Assembly: GCA_016715465.1 (NCBI GenBank)
Contig: JADKAA010000029.1
Span: 2,046,001-2,110,000, forward strand
DNA from: Saprospiraceae bacterium
GTDB lineage: Bacteria > Bacteroidota > Bacteroidia > Chitinophagales > Saprospiraceae
Length of the DNA: 64,000 bases
Direction of reading: 5' to 3'
Shown here: piece after piece, positions 53,963-62,434 of the stretch
How the letters are laid out: every line of letters begins with the position of its first letter
Position numbering within the stretch: position 1 is the stretch's first letter
Program-made: the position numbers and the translations under genes
Notes under the pieces: generated by a model
The model's database searches: none
The model's input: the letters and a program-made list of their open reading frames with translations, nothing else
Told to the model about the DNA's origin: nothing

Positions 53963-55717
53963 TTAATAGCCTGAATTCTTATTTCCTTTGAAGATAGATC
54001 CTGATGCTCCGGAACCTGAGTTTCCTTTTCCTCCGCTGCCTGCATTTTTGCCATCTGGCCTTGCCATTTCGGCATCTGTAGGCTCACATAACCTGAATTC
54101 AACCCTGCGGTTCATGTAATGCTCGGTTTCTCTTTTTGAATTGCCCACCATTGGAGCATCTTCACCACCATACATCAACTTAAGCCTGGTCCTGTCGATA
54201 CCATAGTTGGTAACCAAATAGTCAACTGCAGCCTGTGCCCTGTTGAAAGAAAGCATTTGGTTGTATGCATTTGAATTTCTTACATCTGTGTGACCTACAA
54301 CCGCTACACAAGCGGTTGGACACTGCTTAAGCACGGTAGCTACATGGTGCAGGTGACCATAAAATTCCGGCTTAACTTTGTACTTGTCCAGATCGAAGTG
54401 AATCATAGGCAGGAACCACTTAGAACAATCGTCTCCTTTTTTGAAGCCCGCAGTTCTTGAATCGATCATTTTGAATACATCTGATTCTGTCAGGCAAGAT
54501 TCACACTTTTTCACATTGGCGATACCATCTTTTCCAATTTCGTAGCCAATGGGTGAGAAAGGTTCTTTGTCTTTATAATCTGCAATACCGTCGCTGTCTG
54601 AATCCAGGGCAACACCCCTGGTATCGACTGTAGCACCTGCAGGCGTGTCTACTTCCTGGTCAAGCATGTCAATAACACCATCGCTGTCTGAGTCGGTAAG
54701 ATCAAGTACCGGCCTTGCCTTAAGTTCTGCGATGTCATTCATGGTTGCATCCAGTGGGTTAACCCAGTATAAAGGTTCTGTCACTTTGTCCAAATTTCCC
54801 AGGTTGATTGCCAACCTGAAGTTTGTATAGTGCTCAAGATCAACGTCTGCTGATAAGTCATCTTCGCTTCTGAACCTGATGCCGTCGAGGTAATCGTTGT
54901 CTGTTGCCATCACCTGGTGTTCCAGTCCAATGTTGATTCTCTTGCTGAGTTTTCTGGAAACACCAACTGAACTTGTAAACATTACGTGAATGTTGGTTTC
55001 ATCACCCAATCTGAAGATACCCGCTTTCTTTGGACCTTCTGTTTCGTAAGATCCATCGTAAATATCTCTCAGGGCAGTTTTTATTTCTTTTCTTCCTGCT
55101 TTCGTGTCGAATTTCTCAGATGTCCATCCTGTTCTGGTCAATAAATCCTGGTAAGGTTGACCGTTTGCATCGAGCAGATCAAGTTTAGCCTTGTGGCTGG
55201 ACAAACCCGCACCGATGGTCCAATACCAGTTCCATTTATTATCTTTCTGATGGAAAAGAATGTTGCCGATGTTGAGTACGCCCTGCATTACCCCATAAAC
55301 CTGAGTTGTCCTGTGTGAAGGGAACCAGCCGTCAACGTTGTTGGCATAAGGTGCATATTCCTTTTCAATAAGACCACCGCCAATTGGCTCACCAACCGTA
55401 GCGTGTGTCCAGTGCTGAGGTTCAAGTCCTGTAGCAACGCCATAAAATAAATCTGCCCGTATAGAAAACGAGTAATGAATTGCCTTCCTCAGGTGCAAAC
55501 CCAGGCCATATCCACCAGGTATTGTTCTGTCCACATCACCGTCGATAAAGAAATGTCCGGCATGAACCCCAAGCTCCCAGGCATTTTTAGGCTTGGCAGT
55601 GTAGTTGGTCTGACCCATACGGAAGCTGGCATCCGCCTGGTCTTTTTTCATATCATCCTGAGCAACTAGGCTTCCGCTCAGGAATAATAGTGCGTAAAAG
55701 TATATTTTTCGTGTCAT
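53963..55717 (-). CDS. OmpA-family outer-membrane protein with thrombospondin-3-like repeats
   Basis: A 584-residue protein with a signal peptide (MTRKIYFYALLFLSGSLVAQ), an N-terminal outer-membrane beta-barrel (about 40-330), acidic calcium-binding TSP3-type repeats (DSDSDGVIDMLDQEVDTP, DSDSDGIADYKDKEPFS), and a C-terminal OmpA peptidoglycan-binding domain (about 455-560; GHTDVRNSNAYNQMLSFNRA, NRRVEFRLCE). The C-terminus is a Gly/Ser tail. It anchors the outer membrane to peptidoglycan. A good promoter lies 30 bases upstream of the start. Confidence 0.93.
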   Translation of the reverse strand: MTRKIYFYALLFLSGSLVAQDDMKKDQADASFRMGQTNYTAKPKNAWELGVHAGHFFIDGDVDRTIPGGYGLGLHLRKAIHYSFSIRADLFYGVATGLEPQHWTHATVGEPIGGGLIEKEYAPYANNVDGWFPSHRTTQVYGVMQGVLNIGNILFHQKDNKWNWYWTIGAGLSSHKAKLDLLDANGQPYQDLLTRTGWTSEKFDTKAGRKEIKTALRDIYDGSYETEGPKKAGIFRLGDETNIHVMFTSSVGVSRKLSKRINIGLEHQVMATDNDYLDGIRFRSEDDLSADVDLEHYTNFRLAINLGNLDKVTEPLYWVNPLDATMNDIAELKARPVLDLTDSDSDGVIDMLDQEVDTPAGATVDTRGVALDSDSDGIADYKDKEPFSPIGYEIGKDGIANVKKCESCLTESDVFKMIDSRTAGFKKGDDCSKWFLPMIHFDLDKYKVKPEFYGHLHHVATVLKQCPTACVAVVGHTDVRNSNAYNQMLSFNRAQAAVDYLVTNYGIDRTRLKLMYGGEDAPMVGNSKRETEHYMNRRVEFRLCEPTDAEMARPDGKNAGSGGKGNSGSGASGSIFKGNKNSGY

Positions 55718-55748
55718 AGGAAAATTGTTTATTACTTCGTTTGATCTA

Positions 55749-55779
55749 CAAATGTAAGTTTAATTAATCAAAAAACAAG
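55749..55779 (-). promoter_or_regulatory. Bacteroidota-type promoter for the OmpA-family gene
   Basis: Minus-strand reading: CTTG (55779-55776), a spacer of 19 bases, then TACATTTG (55756-55749), about 32 bases before the start codon. Both boxes match TTG-N19/20-TAnnTTTG exactly. Confidence 0.75.
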
Positions 55780-55784
55780 TAAAT

Positions 55785-57017
55785 TTATTTAAGTTTTTGT
55801 AAACTTTTAAACAAAGAACGCCTTGAAATTGTGGTATCTGAGGGGTTTTCTCTATAAAGTTCATCCAAAAATGTGCCAATTGTCAACGAGGTGTCCTGAA
55901 ATATCCCCTGATCGGTCAAAACAGCTTCCGATTGCATCAGGTAAGCAAAGACCCTGGCCATTCCACAATTTGCCACAAAATCGGGAATCAGGCTGATTTT
56001 TTCATCTACCATTCTTGCTGTTTCCCCAAAGAAAATTCCGTCATCGGTAAATGGCACATTCGCACCGCAGGAAATGACTTTACACCCTCCGGAAATCAGA
56101 CTTTCTGCCTGTATCCTTGTTACTATTTTGGATGCGGCACCCGGAACAAAAACATCACAGGGTACGTTCCATATTTTTTCATTCACCTCCTCAAAAGGCA
56201 TTATTTTGCCCATGAGACGGTTGTTTTCCTTGTTTAAAAACAACGCTTCTATTTCGTCGTAGCCCATACCTTGTTCTGAAATAAGACCGCCTGCCCTGTC
56301 AATTATACCTACGATTTTGGCACCGGTTTTGGCCAGGTAAAGGGCCGCAGCAGAAGCTACATTGCCCCAGCCCTGGATGATCACCCTTTTCCCTTCTATA
56401 TTTTCACCTTTAAAAATACGGTGAAAATGGAGGATTGATTCCGCTACCCCGTAACCTGTTATGAGGTCAGCTACAGCATATCTTTTTTCACCTTCAGGGC
56501 AAAATCTCCCATCCTCCACGGTTTTGCTGCAACCATATCGCAACTGACCGAGGATGCTGATGGCCTCCCCTTTATTGGGCATTAAGTGTCCATTGACAAT
56601 ACCTTCCTGCGGGTGCCACAATCCCAGGTCTTCAGTAATGGGTACCACGTCCTTGATCTCGTCCACATTGAGGTCACCTCCTGTACCATAATAATTCTTC
56701 AGCAGGGGGAAAACAGCCGCATACCACCTTTTGAGCACATCTGTCCGACGCGGATCCTGAGGGTCAAAGTCAATACCTGATTTGGCTCCGCCAATGGATG
56801 GCCCACAGACAGAAAATTTTATTTCCATGACCTTGGCAAGGGAAACCACTTCATCGCGGGTCAGCCCTTTGCGCATCCTGGTGCCGCCACCGGCAGCGCC
56901 ACCGCGGAGGGAATTGATGACCACCCAGCCCCTGGCATCCGTCAGCTGGTCTTTCCATTCAAAGACGATCTCGGGTTCCTTTTCTTTATATTCTGCCAAA
57001 ACTGTTTCTAAATTCAT
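55785..57017 (-). CDS. glutamate/leucine-type amino-acid dehydrogenase
   Basis: A 410-residue Glu/Leu/Phe/Val dehydrogenase. The substrate-binding segment is GPSIGGAKSGIDFDPQDP (catalytic lysine region), and the NAD(P)-binding motif is IIQGWGNVASAAALYLAKTG followed by GIIDRAGGLIS. It interconverts an amino acid and 2-oxoacid with ammonia. GDH is favoured by the family but the length (410) and RGGAAGGGTRMRKGL motif fit several members, so specificity is uncertain. It is divergent from the arginase-like gene at 57079. Confidence 0.88.
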   Translation of the reverse strand: MNLETVLAEYKEKEPEIVFEWKDQLTDARGWVVINSLRGGAAGGGTRMRKGLTRDEVVSLAKVMEIKFSVCGPSIGGAKSGIDFDPQDPRRTDVLKRWYAAVFPLLKNYYGTGGDLNVDEIKDVVPITEDLGLWHPQEGIVNGHLMPNKGEAISILGQLRYGCSKTVEDGRFCPEGEKRYAVADLITGYGVAESILHFHRIFKGENIEGKRVIIQGWGNVASAAALYLAKTGAKIVGIIDRAGGLISEQGMGYDEIEALFLNKENNRLMGKIMPFEEVNEKIWNVPCDVFVPGAASKIVTRIQAESLISGGCKVISCGANVPFTDDGIFFGETARMVDEKISLIPDFVANCGMARVFAYLMQSEAVLTDQGIFQDTSLTIGTFLDELYRENPSDTTISRRSLFKSLQKLK

Positions 57018-57078
57018 GAGAATTTAATTTGGTTAGTAAAGTTTTATATATTTGCTTTTTATATAATATCTATTTAAA

Positions 57079-58026
57079 ATGCTGCAATCTCTTGTGCGCT
57101 GCGAAATTGGCAAAGAAAATCAGATTTTACCTTATAGTGACGCAATTATTTTGGGTTCGGATCCACAATTTTATAATGCCTTTCTGGTCGAATTAAACAA
57201 ATTTCATCATCACTTTCCGGGAATATCCCTTGCCTATTGTGAGCCGGTTTCCGGTAAATCACAATTGCTGGATATTATTCGATTTTGCCTTCAGCGCGGA
57301 ACGGTTCCTGTTGTGGTTGGTTTGCCACACAGGGAATTGGAGGAACTTTCCAATTACTTTTCGGAGGTTTTTATTTTAACCAATAAAATTAGTGGCCCGG
57401 CCAATAACCTAGTAAGGCATTATCTGGGTTTTCAAAGACACCTTTCACCGATTGAAGATATCCACGCGATGGAACAGCATTCGCTGGATTCTACCTCTTT
57501 GGGTTTACTTACCCAGGATCTGCTGCAAATGGAGCCGGTCCTGAGAAATGCCCAAAGTGTACATATGGATTTTAATGTATGCAAATCATCCATACTCCCT
57601 TCATGGCCCGGCTGTCAGCCAACGGGTCTTTTACCGGAAGAACTGATCCAATTGGTGCGGTATGCTGCCCACTCCCCAAGATTGAAGATGCTGAGTTTTG
57701 AAAACAACAGCGTTGCCGAACTTTCTGGCGACAAGTCACCTGCTATTCTGCTGGCTGAATGTGTGTGGTACTTTTTTGAAGGCTTATGGATGGGAAGTTA
57801 TCAAGTGGATGCTGCTGACGAGCACATGTATGTCAATTTGCGTGATTTTGAGGAAGTGCTTGAATTTGCATACAGTTCAAAAACGGACAAATGGTGGGTA
57901 AGAATTAAGACTTCGGAAGAATTGGCTTATTTGCCATGCACAGAAAATGACTACCTGCACTGTTCTTCCGGATCATTACCTTCAAAATTGCAAACCCGTC
58001 TCTTTGAAGGTCAGGCGCTGACATGA
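57079..58026 (+). CDS. arginase/formimidoylglutamase-fold protein lacking metal ligands
   Basis: A 315-residue protein that follows the ureohydrolase fold: SDAIILGSD, PVVVGLPHREL (at the place of GGxHS), VHMDFNVCKSSILPSWPG (at the place of SxDxDxxDP), and GLLPEELIQLVRYA. Active family members hold two manganese ions through GGDH, DAHxD and DxD sets. Here VGLPH, a region without DxH, and HMDFN replace them, so catalysis is unlikely. It may be a regulatory or structural protein, possibly related to the dehydrogenase that diverges from it. It lies 10 bases from the 3' end of murF (convergent). Confidence 0.72.
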   Translation: MLQSLVRCEIGKENQILPYSDAIILGSDPQFYNAFLVELNKFHHHFPGISLAYCEPVSGKSQLLDIIRFCLQRGTVPVVVGLPHRELEELSNYFSEVFILTNKISGPANNLVRHYLGFQRHLSPIEDIHAMEQHSLDSTSLGLLTQDLLQMEPVLRNAQSVHMDFNVCKSSILPSWPGCQPTGLLPEELIQLVRYAAHSPRLKMLSFENNSVAELSGDKSPAILLAECVWYFFEGLWMGSYQVDAADEHMYVNLRDFEEVLEFAYSSKTDKWWVRIKTSEELAYLPCTENDYLHCSSGSLPSKLQTRLFEGQALT

Positions 58027-58035
58027 AACGATGAT

Positions 58036-59295
58036 TTATTCCAGTAACTTTTCCAAGGCTATGCCCCTTGATCCTTTAAGGAAAACGGTTTTTCCCGAGC
58101 ATTGATGTATGTCGAATGCCGATTTTGCCGATAAGACATCCGGATAAAAATTGCCGGCATATTCTTCTTTTAACCGGCAATATTCCGGGCCGACAAAAAT
58201 GGCATCAGCCACTTTGCGATTTAGGACAAACTCCAGGATTTCCCGATGCGCTTTTTCTGAATAATCACCCAATTCCAGCATGTCGCCCAGGATGACTACT
58301 TTGTCTTCGCTACCGCTTCTAAACAGGGACTCCAATGCCAATTTTACACTGGAAGGATTAGCATTGTAGGCATCTTTAATTACCCTCACGTTTTCTACAT
58401 AAATAACCTGAGATCTGTTGTTTTCGGGAATATACGCCGAGATGGCCTGAAAAATATCATCCAGATCCATATTAAAATAAGTACCCACACCCACAGCGGC
58501 CGCTATATTGGCGATGTTGTACAGACCAGCCAGGTGGGTTTCAAATGTTTTTCCGGACTTATGCCTTACACCAAGGAAAGGAAATTCCTGCGTAACTTCA
58601 AATTCATCCGGATAGTAGGGTATACAATTTTCCTTTTGATGCAAGAGCGACCACAGCACATCGTCGGATGCATTTATAAATATTTTACCGTTCGTTGCTT
58701 CCAGAAATCGGTACATTTCAGACTTCCCTTTTTTTACCCCTTCGTATCCGCCAAAACCCTCGAGGTGTGCGTAACCAATATTGGTAATCAGGCCAAAATC
58801 GGGAAGGGCTATTTGACATAAACGACCAATTTCTCCCTGGTGATTGGCCCCCATTTCCACTATGATAAACTCTGTGTCAGGACTTGTAGAAAGCAGTGTA
58901 AGCGGTACACCAATTTCATTATTTAAATTGCCCTTCGTATAGTTGATTTTGAACTTTCTGGATAATACGGCCGCCAATAATTCTTTGGTAGTTGTTTTAC
59001 CATTTGACCCTGTAATGGCCAGCATGGGCAGACCAAGATGGGTGCGGTATTTGCGGGCCAGGTCCTGTAGTGAAAAAAGCACATTATCCACCTTGATAAG
59101 CCTTTCATCCTCAAGGCCAGGCACAACTTCGTCCACAACGACCCACGATGCTCCTGCCTCCAGTGCCTGACTTGCAAATTGATTGCCGTTGAAATTTGCA
59201 CCCCTGAGGGCAAAAAACATATCACCCGGTTTTATGCGACGTGTATCTGTGCAGACGAACGGATGTTTGAGAAAACGCAATAACAATAAATCCAT
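58036..59295 (-). CDS. murF: UDP-MurNAc-tripeptide--D-alanyl-D-alanine ligase
   Basis: A 419-residue Mur ligase that adds D-Ala-D-Ala to the peptidoglycan precursor. The ATP-binding P-loop is LAITGSNGKTTTKELL (about residues 95-110), the central domain follows (EMGANHQGEIGRL), and the C-terminal domain has VIKDAYNANPSSVKLALE and ILGDMLELGDYSEKAH. It is downstream of gldJ, the adjacency known in Flavobacterium T9SS loci. Cytoplasmic enzyme. Confidence 0.95.
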   Translation of the reverse strand: MDLLLLRFLKHPFVCTDTRRIKPGDMFFALRGANFNGNQFASQALEAGASWVVVDEVVPGLEDERLIKVDNVLFSLQDLARKYRTHLGLPMLAITGSNGKTTTKELLAAVLSRKFKINYTKGNLNNEIGVPLTLLSTSPDTEFIIVEMGANHQGEIGRLCQIALPDFGLITNIGYAHLEGFGGYEGVKKGKSEMYRFLEATNGKIFINASDDVLWSLLHQKENCIPYYPDEFEVTQEFPFLGVRHKSGKTFETHLAGLYNIANIAAAVGVGTYFNMDLDDIFQAISAYIPENNRSQVIYVENVRVIKDAYNANPSSVKLALESLFRSGSEDKVVILGDMLELGDYSEKAHREILEFVLNRKVADAIFVGPEYCRLKEEYAGNFYPDVLSAKSAFDIHQCSGKTVFLKGSRGIALEKLLE

Positions 59296-59451
59296 TTTCT
59301 TGTCTTTGTTATTCCTGCTTAGCCGGATTGTAGTTAACTACTTCCCACCGCTGCAGAAACAGAAACTGTACATATTTAAGTACAACAAATATCTAATAAT
59401 TTTTCTGGTCGCCAGGAATATTTATCGTGTCAACTGCATATAACCATAAAC

Positions 59452-59479
59452 AAAAAAGGCCCTGAAACAGGGCCTTTTA
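59452..59479 (-). terminator. intrinsic terminator after gldJ
   Basis: AAAAGGCCCTG pairs with CAGGGCCTTTT around AAA/TTT, with T runs at both ends, 9 bases past the gldJ stop. It separates gldJ from murF. Confidence 0.88.
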
Positions 59480-59487
59480 TAAATTTC

Positions 59488-60990
59488 TTATTTGTATCTT
59501 CTTTTAACTTTTGTAGCACCGGCTTCCTTAAAGTTGTTTCCACCAAGGTCGCCTTCAAATCCTTCAGCACCCACGCGCACCATGGCGCACCGGAAACCTA
59601 AGGTCCTGTCTGACTGAACCTGGTTTTTGAACCTTCTGGCACCGGGAGACAACCAGAACAACCTGTCTGCCCATGAACCACCTTTGATTACCCTTGAGCT
59701 ATCATTGATGAGGGTGGTTTCACCATATCCGTATTTAATGTATTCTGCATCGCCGTCGCGGTAGTTCTTTACATTGCCTTTCCTGTAGTTTTCCCTTTCC
59801 GAAACCATAGAATCCTGAACGAGCTGATATTTCAATCTTCCCAGGCTGTCTTTTTCAATAGGCTTTCCTTCTTCGTCCAGCACGAGTTCTTTGAACACGT
59901 TACCCCTGTAAGAGTTAAGGTCATGGTTTTCAGGATCGCTCAGGGTACTGCTTGTCATCGGACGATATACATCCTGAGTCCACTCGCTGACATTACCCGC
60001 CATGTTGTACAATCCAAAGTCGTTTGGAAGAAATGCCCTTACCGGGCCAGGAATTGAAGCATTGTCGTTCAGCGCACCTGCCATACCCATGTAATCGCCC
60101 CTTCCTCTCTTGAAATTGGCTTGAATGTCACCCTGGGTATTGTTGTGTTTTTTGTATCTGGCTGTGTTGCCGTTCCATGGATAAATCCTCCTGTCGGTAA
60201 TTACTTCATCTTCAGATGTAGGCTGATTACCTCTAAGGGCAAGAGCCGCATATTCCCACTGGGCTTCCGTTGGAAGTATATAATCCGGCAATAATATTCC
60301 ATCTTCAAAAGTTACCTGCCTTTCGCCTCCTGTGGCATTGTCTTGCAGATTTTTCTTGACATTGCCCTGGTACTGACCTGCCAGGTATGCCTTGGAATTA
60401 AATGTTTCAGAATCCTTTTGGTCAGGAGACGGATTGAGGATACCTCGTTCGATAAGGATCATTTCGTTAACCCTGTCGCTCCTCCATTCTGCATATTTGG
60501 TCGCTTGTTGCCAATTTACACCAACGACCGGATAAGCATCGTAAGAAGGGTGGCGAAAGTAAGTCTCTACCATTGGCTCGTTATACGCGAGTTCTTCGCG
60601 CCAAACAAGTGAGTCTGGAAGGGCTTCCCGGTAAACACCCGGGTAAGAAACATATTTTTTCCTTAACCAAAAAAGGTATTCCCTGTAATCGATGTTTGCC
60701 ACTTCTGTTTCATCCATATAGAATGAGGAAACCGTAACCCTTCTGGGTGTATTGTTCCATTCAAAAGTTACATCCTGTTCTGTCAAACCCATGTTAAAAG
60801 TACCACCTTCAATGGGAACGAGATTTGGACCAATTATTTGACCCTCGTAATCCAGCTTTTGAAAACCTCCCCATTCCTGATCATTGTAATTCCATCCGGT
60901 GGTAGAAGATTTTTCTACATTTTTGCTGCAAGAGCTCAACATGATGATCAGCGTGAAAAGACCAAGCGTTAACCTGAACATTTTATTCAT
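59488..60990 (-). CDS. gldJ: gliding motility lipoprotein GldJ (SUMF1-type domain)
   Basis: A 500-residue lipoprotein: signal MNKMFRLTLGLFTLIIMLSS with Cys in LSSCSKN, then GWNYNDQEWGGFQKLDYEG and a formylglycine-generating-enzyme (SUMF1) type domain (VPIEGGTFNMGLTEQDVTFE; FYMDETEVANIDYREYLFWL; GNVSEWTQDVYRP; VIKGGSWADRLFW). GldJ and the paralog GldK share this domain; murF and porU as neighbours point to GldJ, whereas GldK normally starts the gldKLMN operon. GldJ stabilises T9SS/gliding components at the outer membrane. A TATATTTG box at 61042-61049 is a candidate -7 promoter. Confidence 0.88.
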   Translation of the reverse strand: MNKMFRLTLGLFTLIIMLSSCSKNVEKSSTTGWNYNDQEWGGFQKLDYEGQIIGPNLVPIEGGTFNMGLTEQDVTFEWNNTPRRVTVSSFYMDETEVANIDYREYLFWLRKKYVSYPGVYREALPDSLVWREELAYNEPMVETYFRHPSYDAYPVVGVNWQQATKYAEWRSDRVNEMILIERGILNPSPDQKDSETFNSKAYLAGQYQGNVKKNLQDNATGGERQVTFEDGILLPDYILPTEAQWEYAALALRGNQPTSEDEVITDRRIYPWNGNTARYKKHNNTQGDIQANFKRGRGDYMGMAGALNDNASIPGPVRAFLPNDFGLYNMAGNVSEWTQDVYRPMTSSTLSDPENHDLNSYRGNVFKELVLDEEGKPIEKDSLGRLKYQLVQDSMVSERENYRKGNVKNYRDGDAEYIKYGYGETTLINDSSRVIKGGSWADRLFWLSPGARRFKNQVQSDRTLGFRCAMVRVGAEGFEGDLGGNNFKEAGATKVKRRYK

Positions 60991-61117
60991 TTAGCACAAA
61001 AAATTTTAATTTTAATAAACCCCTTTATTCAAATCAGGCGACAAATATAATTTAAAAAATGATTGACAGCCATTTTTATTGTGTTTTAACAAAAAAACCA
61101 CTGCAATGCGCAATCAA

Positions 61118-61231
61118 TTACATTGCCCTCCAATACTCCGCATAAACTATACCAGATTTTATCCCGGCATTCTTTTCCATCAATTCATCTGCAAAATTTT
61201 TAACAGAAGAATCCAATTGATTGAAAGTCAT
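61118..61231 (-). CDS. possible 37-aa peptide between porP-like gene and gldJ
   Basis: ATG at 61231 to TAA at 61118 on the minus strand gives MTFNQLDSSVKNFADELMEK followed by NAGIKSGIVYAEYWRAM. It has balanced composition and no membrane segment. No family is recognised and there is no clear ribosome binding site. It fills most of the gap between the two T9SS genes. Short open frames of this size also occur by chance. Confidence 0.25.
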   Translation of the reverse strand: MTFNQLDSSVKNFADELMEKNAGIKSGIVYAEYWRAM

Positions 61232-61270
61232 AAATGTACACTTTAACGAAAAATCCAAATCAAAATTGTG

Positions 61271-62284
61271 CTACCTGAATAAATTCAGACAGTCATTCAA
61301 TTTTGATTTTTTTAGCTTTCCATTGTCAAAAGTATAGGACACTGAAATTTCATGCGATCCGCCTGTTGAAATGGTAAGTCCGGAAAGGGTGAAGTCAAAG
61401 CTGTAACCCAGGGTGTACTCCCGGGTGCGCACGCCCGCATTGAAAATAATGGCATCTCCATTGGATCCGGAGTGTCTGTACCAGATTCCCCCTATTAACT
61501 GACTGGCCGCCACATAGATACCTGCATTAAGCTGGCTGAATCCGGCTTGTCTCGTATATAGGATATTGGGAGAAAGAAATGAGCTCAGGTAGCCCGGTCT
61601 TGACCTGCCCAGCTTAACCTGATAGCCCCCGTGCAGTGAAACCCGCAGGGGCATTCCATTGTAATTTTGCCCTGGATATTGGAGAAATTCATCGGCAGGC
61701 GTATTTAAATGATCCATTGCCAGCCCAAAGTAATAATGTGCATTGTAAAGTAGAAAGCCGCTGGAAATATCGAGGTATGCCCGTCTGGTGTTGGCAGGCT
61801 CAATTTCTGAAGAAGGGAGATAACTTCCGCCCGGGGTTATATTTCCTCCGCTCGCTGCAATGGCATCGTAAAAGACCAGTTTTTCCCAATTAAGGCTTTT
61901 TTGCATCATAGCCACTTCAAGACCACCTTTGATATAGGTTTCATCCCCTATCAACAGCCGGTAAGATACCATGCCCGAAATTTTGGTGGTTTTAAGGGCG
62001 CCATCACCCGCGGCATCGGTATTGAGTAGCAGACCCAGACCCAGGTTGGATTTGTCGAGGAACTGATCGTAACCCACTGAAAAGGTGTTATATGCGGCCG
62101 ACAAGCCCGACCATTGTAATCGGTAATTTGCCGATAGGTGAGGTTGGTAGCTATTACCGGCAAATGCAGGATTAAGTTGTAGCGGAGAGGCAAAAAACTG
62201 GCTGAATACTGGGTCCTGCGCATGGATTGTCGCCGAAGCGACAAAAAGCAACATCATGGAGGCCAATAACCTGTATTTCATCAA
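61271..62284 (-). CDS. PorP/SprF-family outer-membrane protein of the type IX secretion system
   Basis: A 337-residue barrel protein with a signal peptide (MMKYRLLASMMLLFVASATI HAQ region) and the family start DPVFSQFFASPLQLNPAF. It has alternating amphipathic strands, ending in EISVSYTFDNGKLKKSKLND. PorP/SprF proteins assemble with the T9SS and often help a particular client onto the surface. A TATCTTTG box at 62313-62320 (minus) is a candidate promoter element. It is divergent from porU, and its neighbours are gldJ and porU, so it is likely part of the same system. Confidence 0.9.
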   Translation of the reverse strand: MMKYRLLASMMLLFVASATIHAQDPVFSQFFASPLQLNPAFAGNSYQPHLSANYRLQWSGLSAAYNTFSVGYDQFLDKSNLGLGLLLNTDAAGDGALKTTKISGMVSYRLLIGDETYIKGGLEVAMMQKSLNWEKLVFYDAIAASGGNITPGGSYLPSSEIEPANTRRAYLDISSGFLLYNAHYYFGLAMDHLNTPADEFLQYPGQNYNGMPLRVSLHGGYQVKLGRSRPGYLSSFLSPNILYTRQAGFSQLNAGIYVAASQLIGGIWYRHSGSNGDAIIFNAGVRTREYTLGYSFDFTLSGLTISTGGSHEISVSYTFDNGKLKKSKLNDCLNLFR

Positions 62285-62434
62285 TCTGTTTGTTGTATGA
62301 TTCTACAAACGACAAAGATACCTGAAAATGGTGTGCTTAATTAACATTTAATGCACAATGTTGTGCCTTAATTGGCGTTTAAGTGACAAAATCCAGGTAT
62401 TAGGGTCTATATTTGAATGAATTTTATGGTTTAC

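Noticed and set aside
59488..60990. Annotation as gldK
   Set aside because: GldK shares the SUMF1-type domain, but the neighbours murF and porU and the absence of gldL/M/N next to it favour GldJ.
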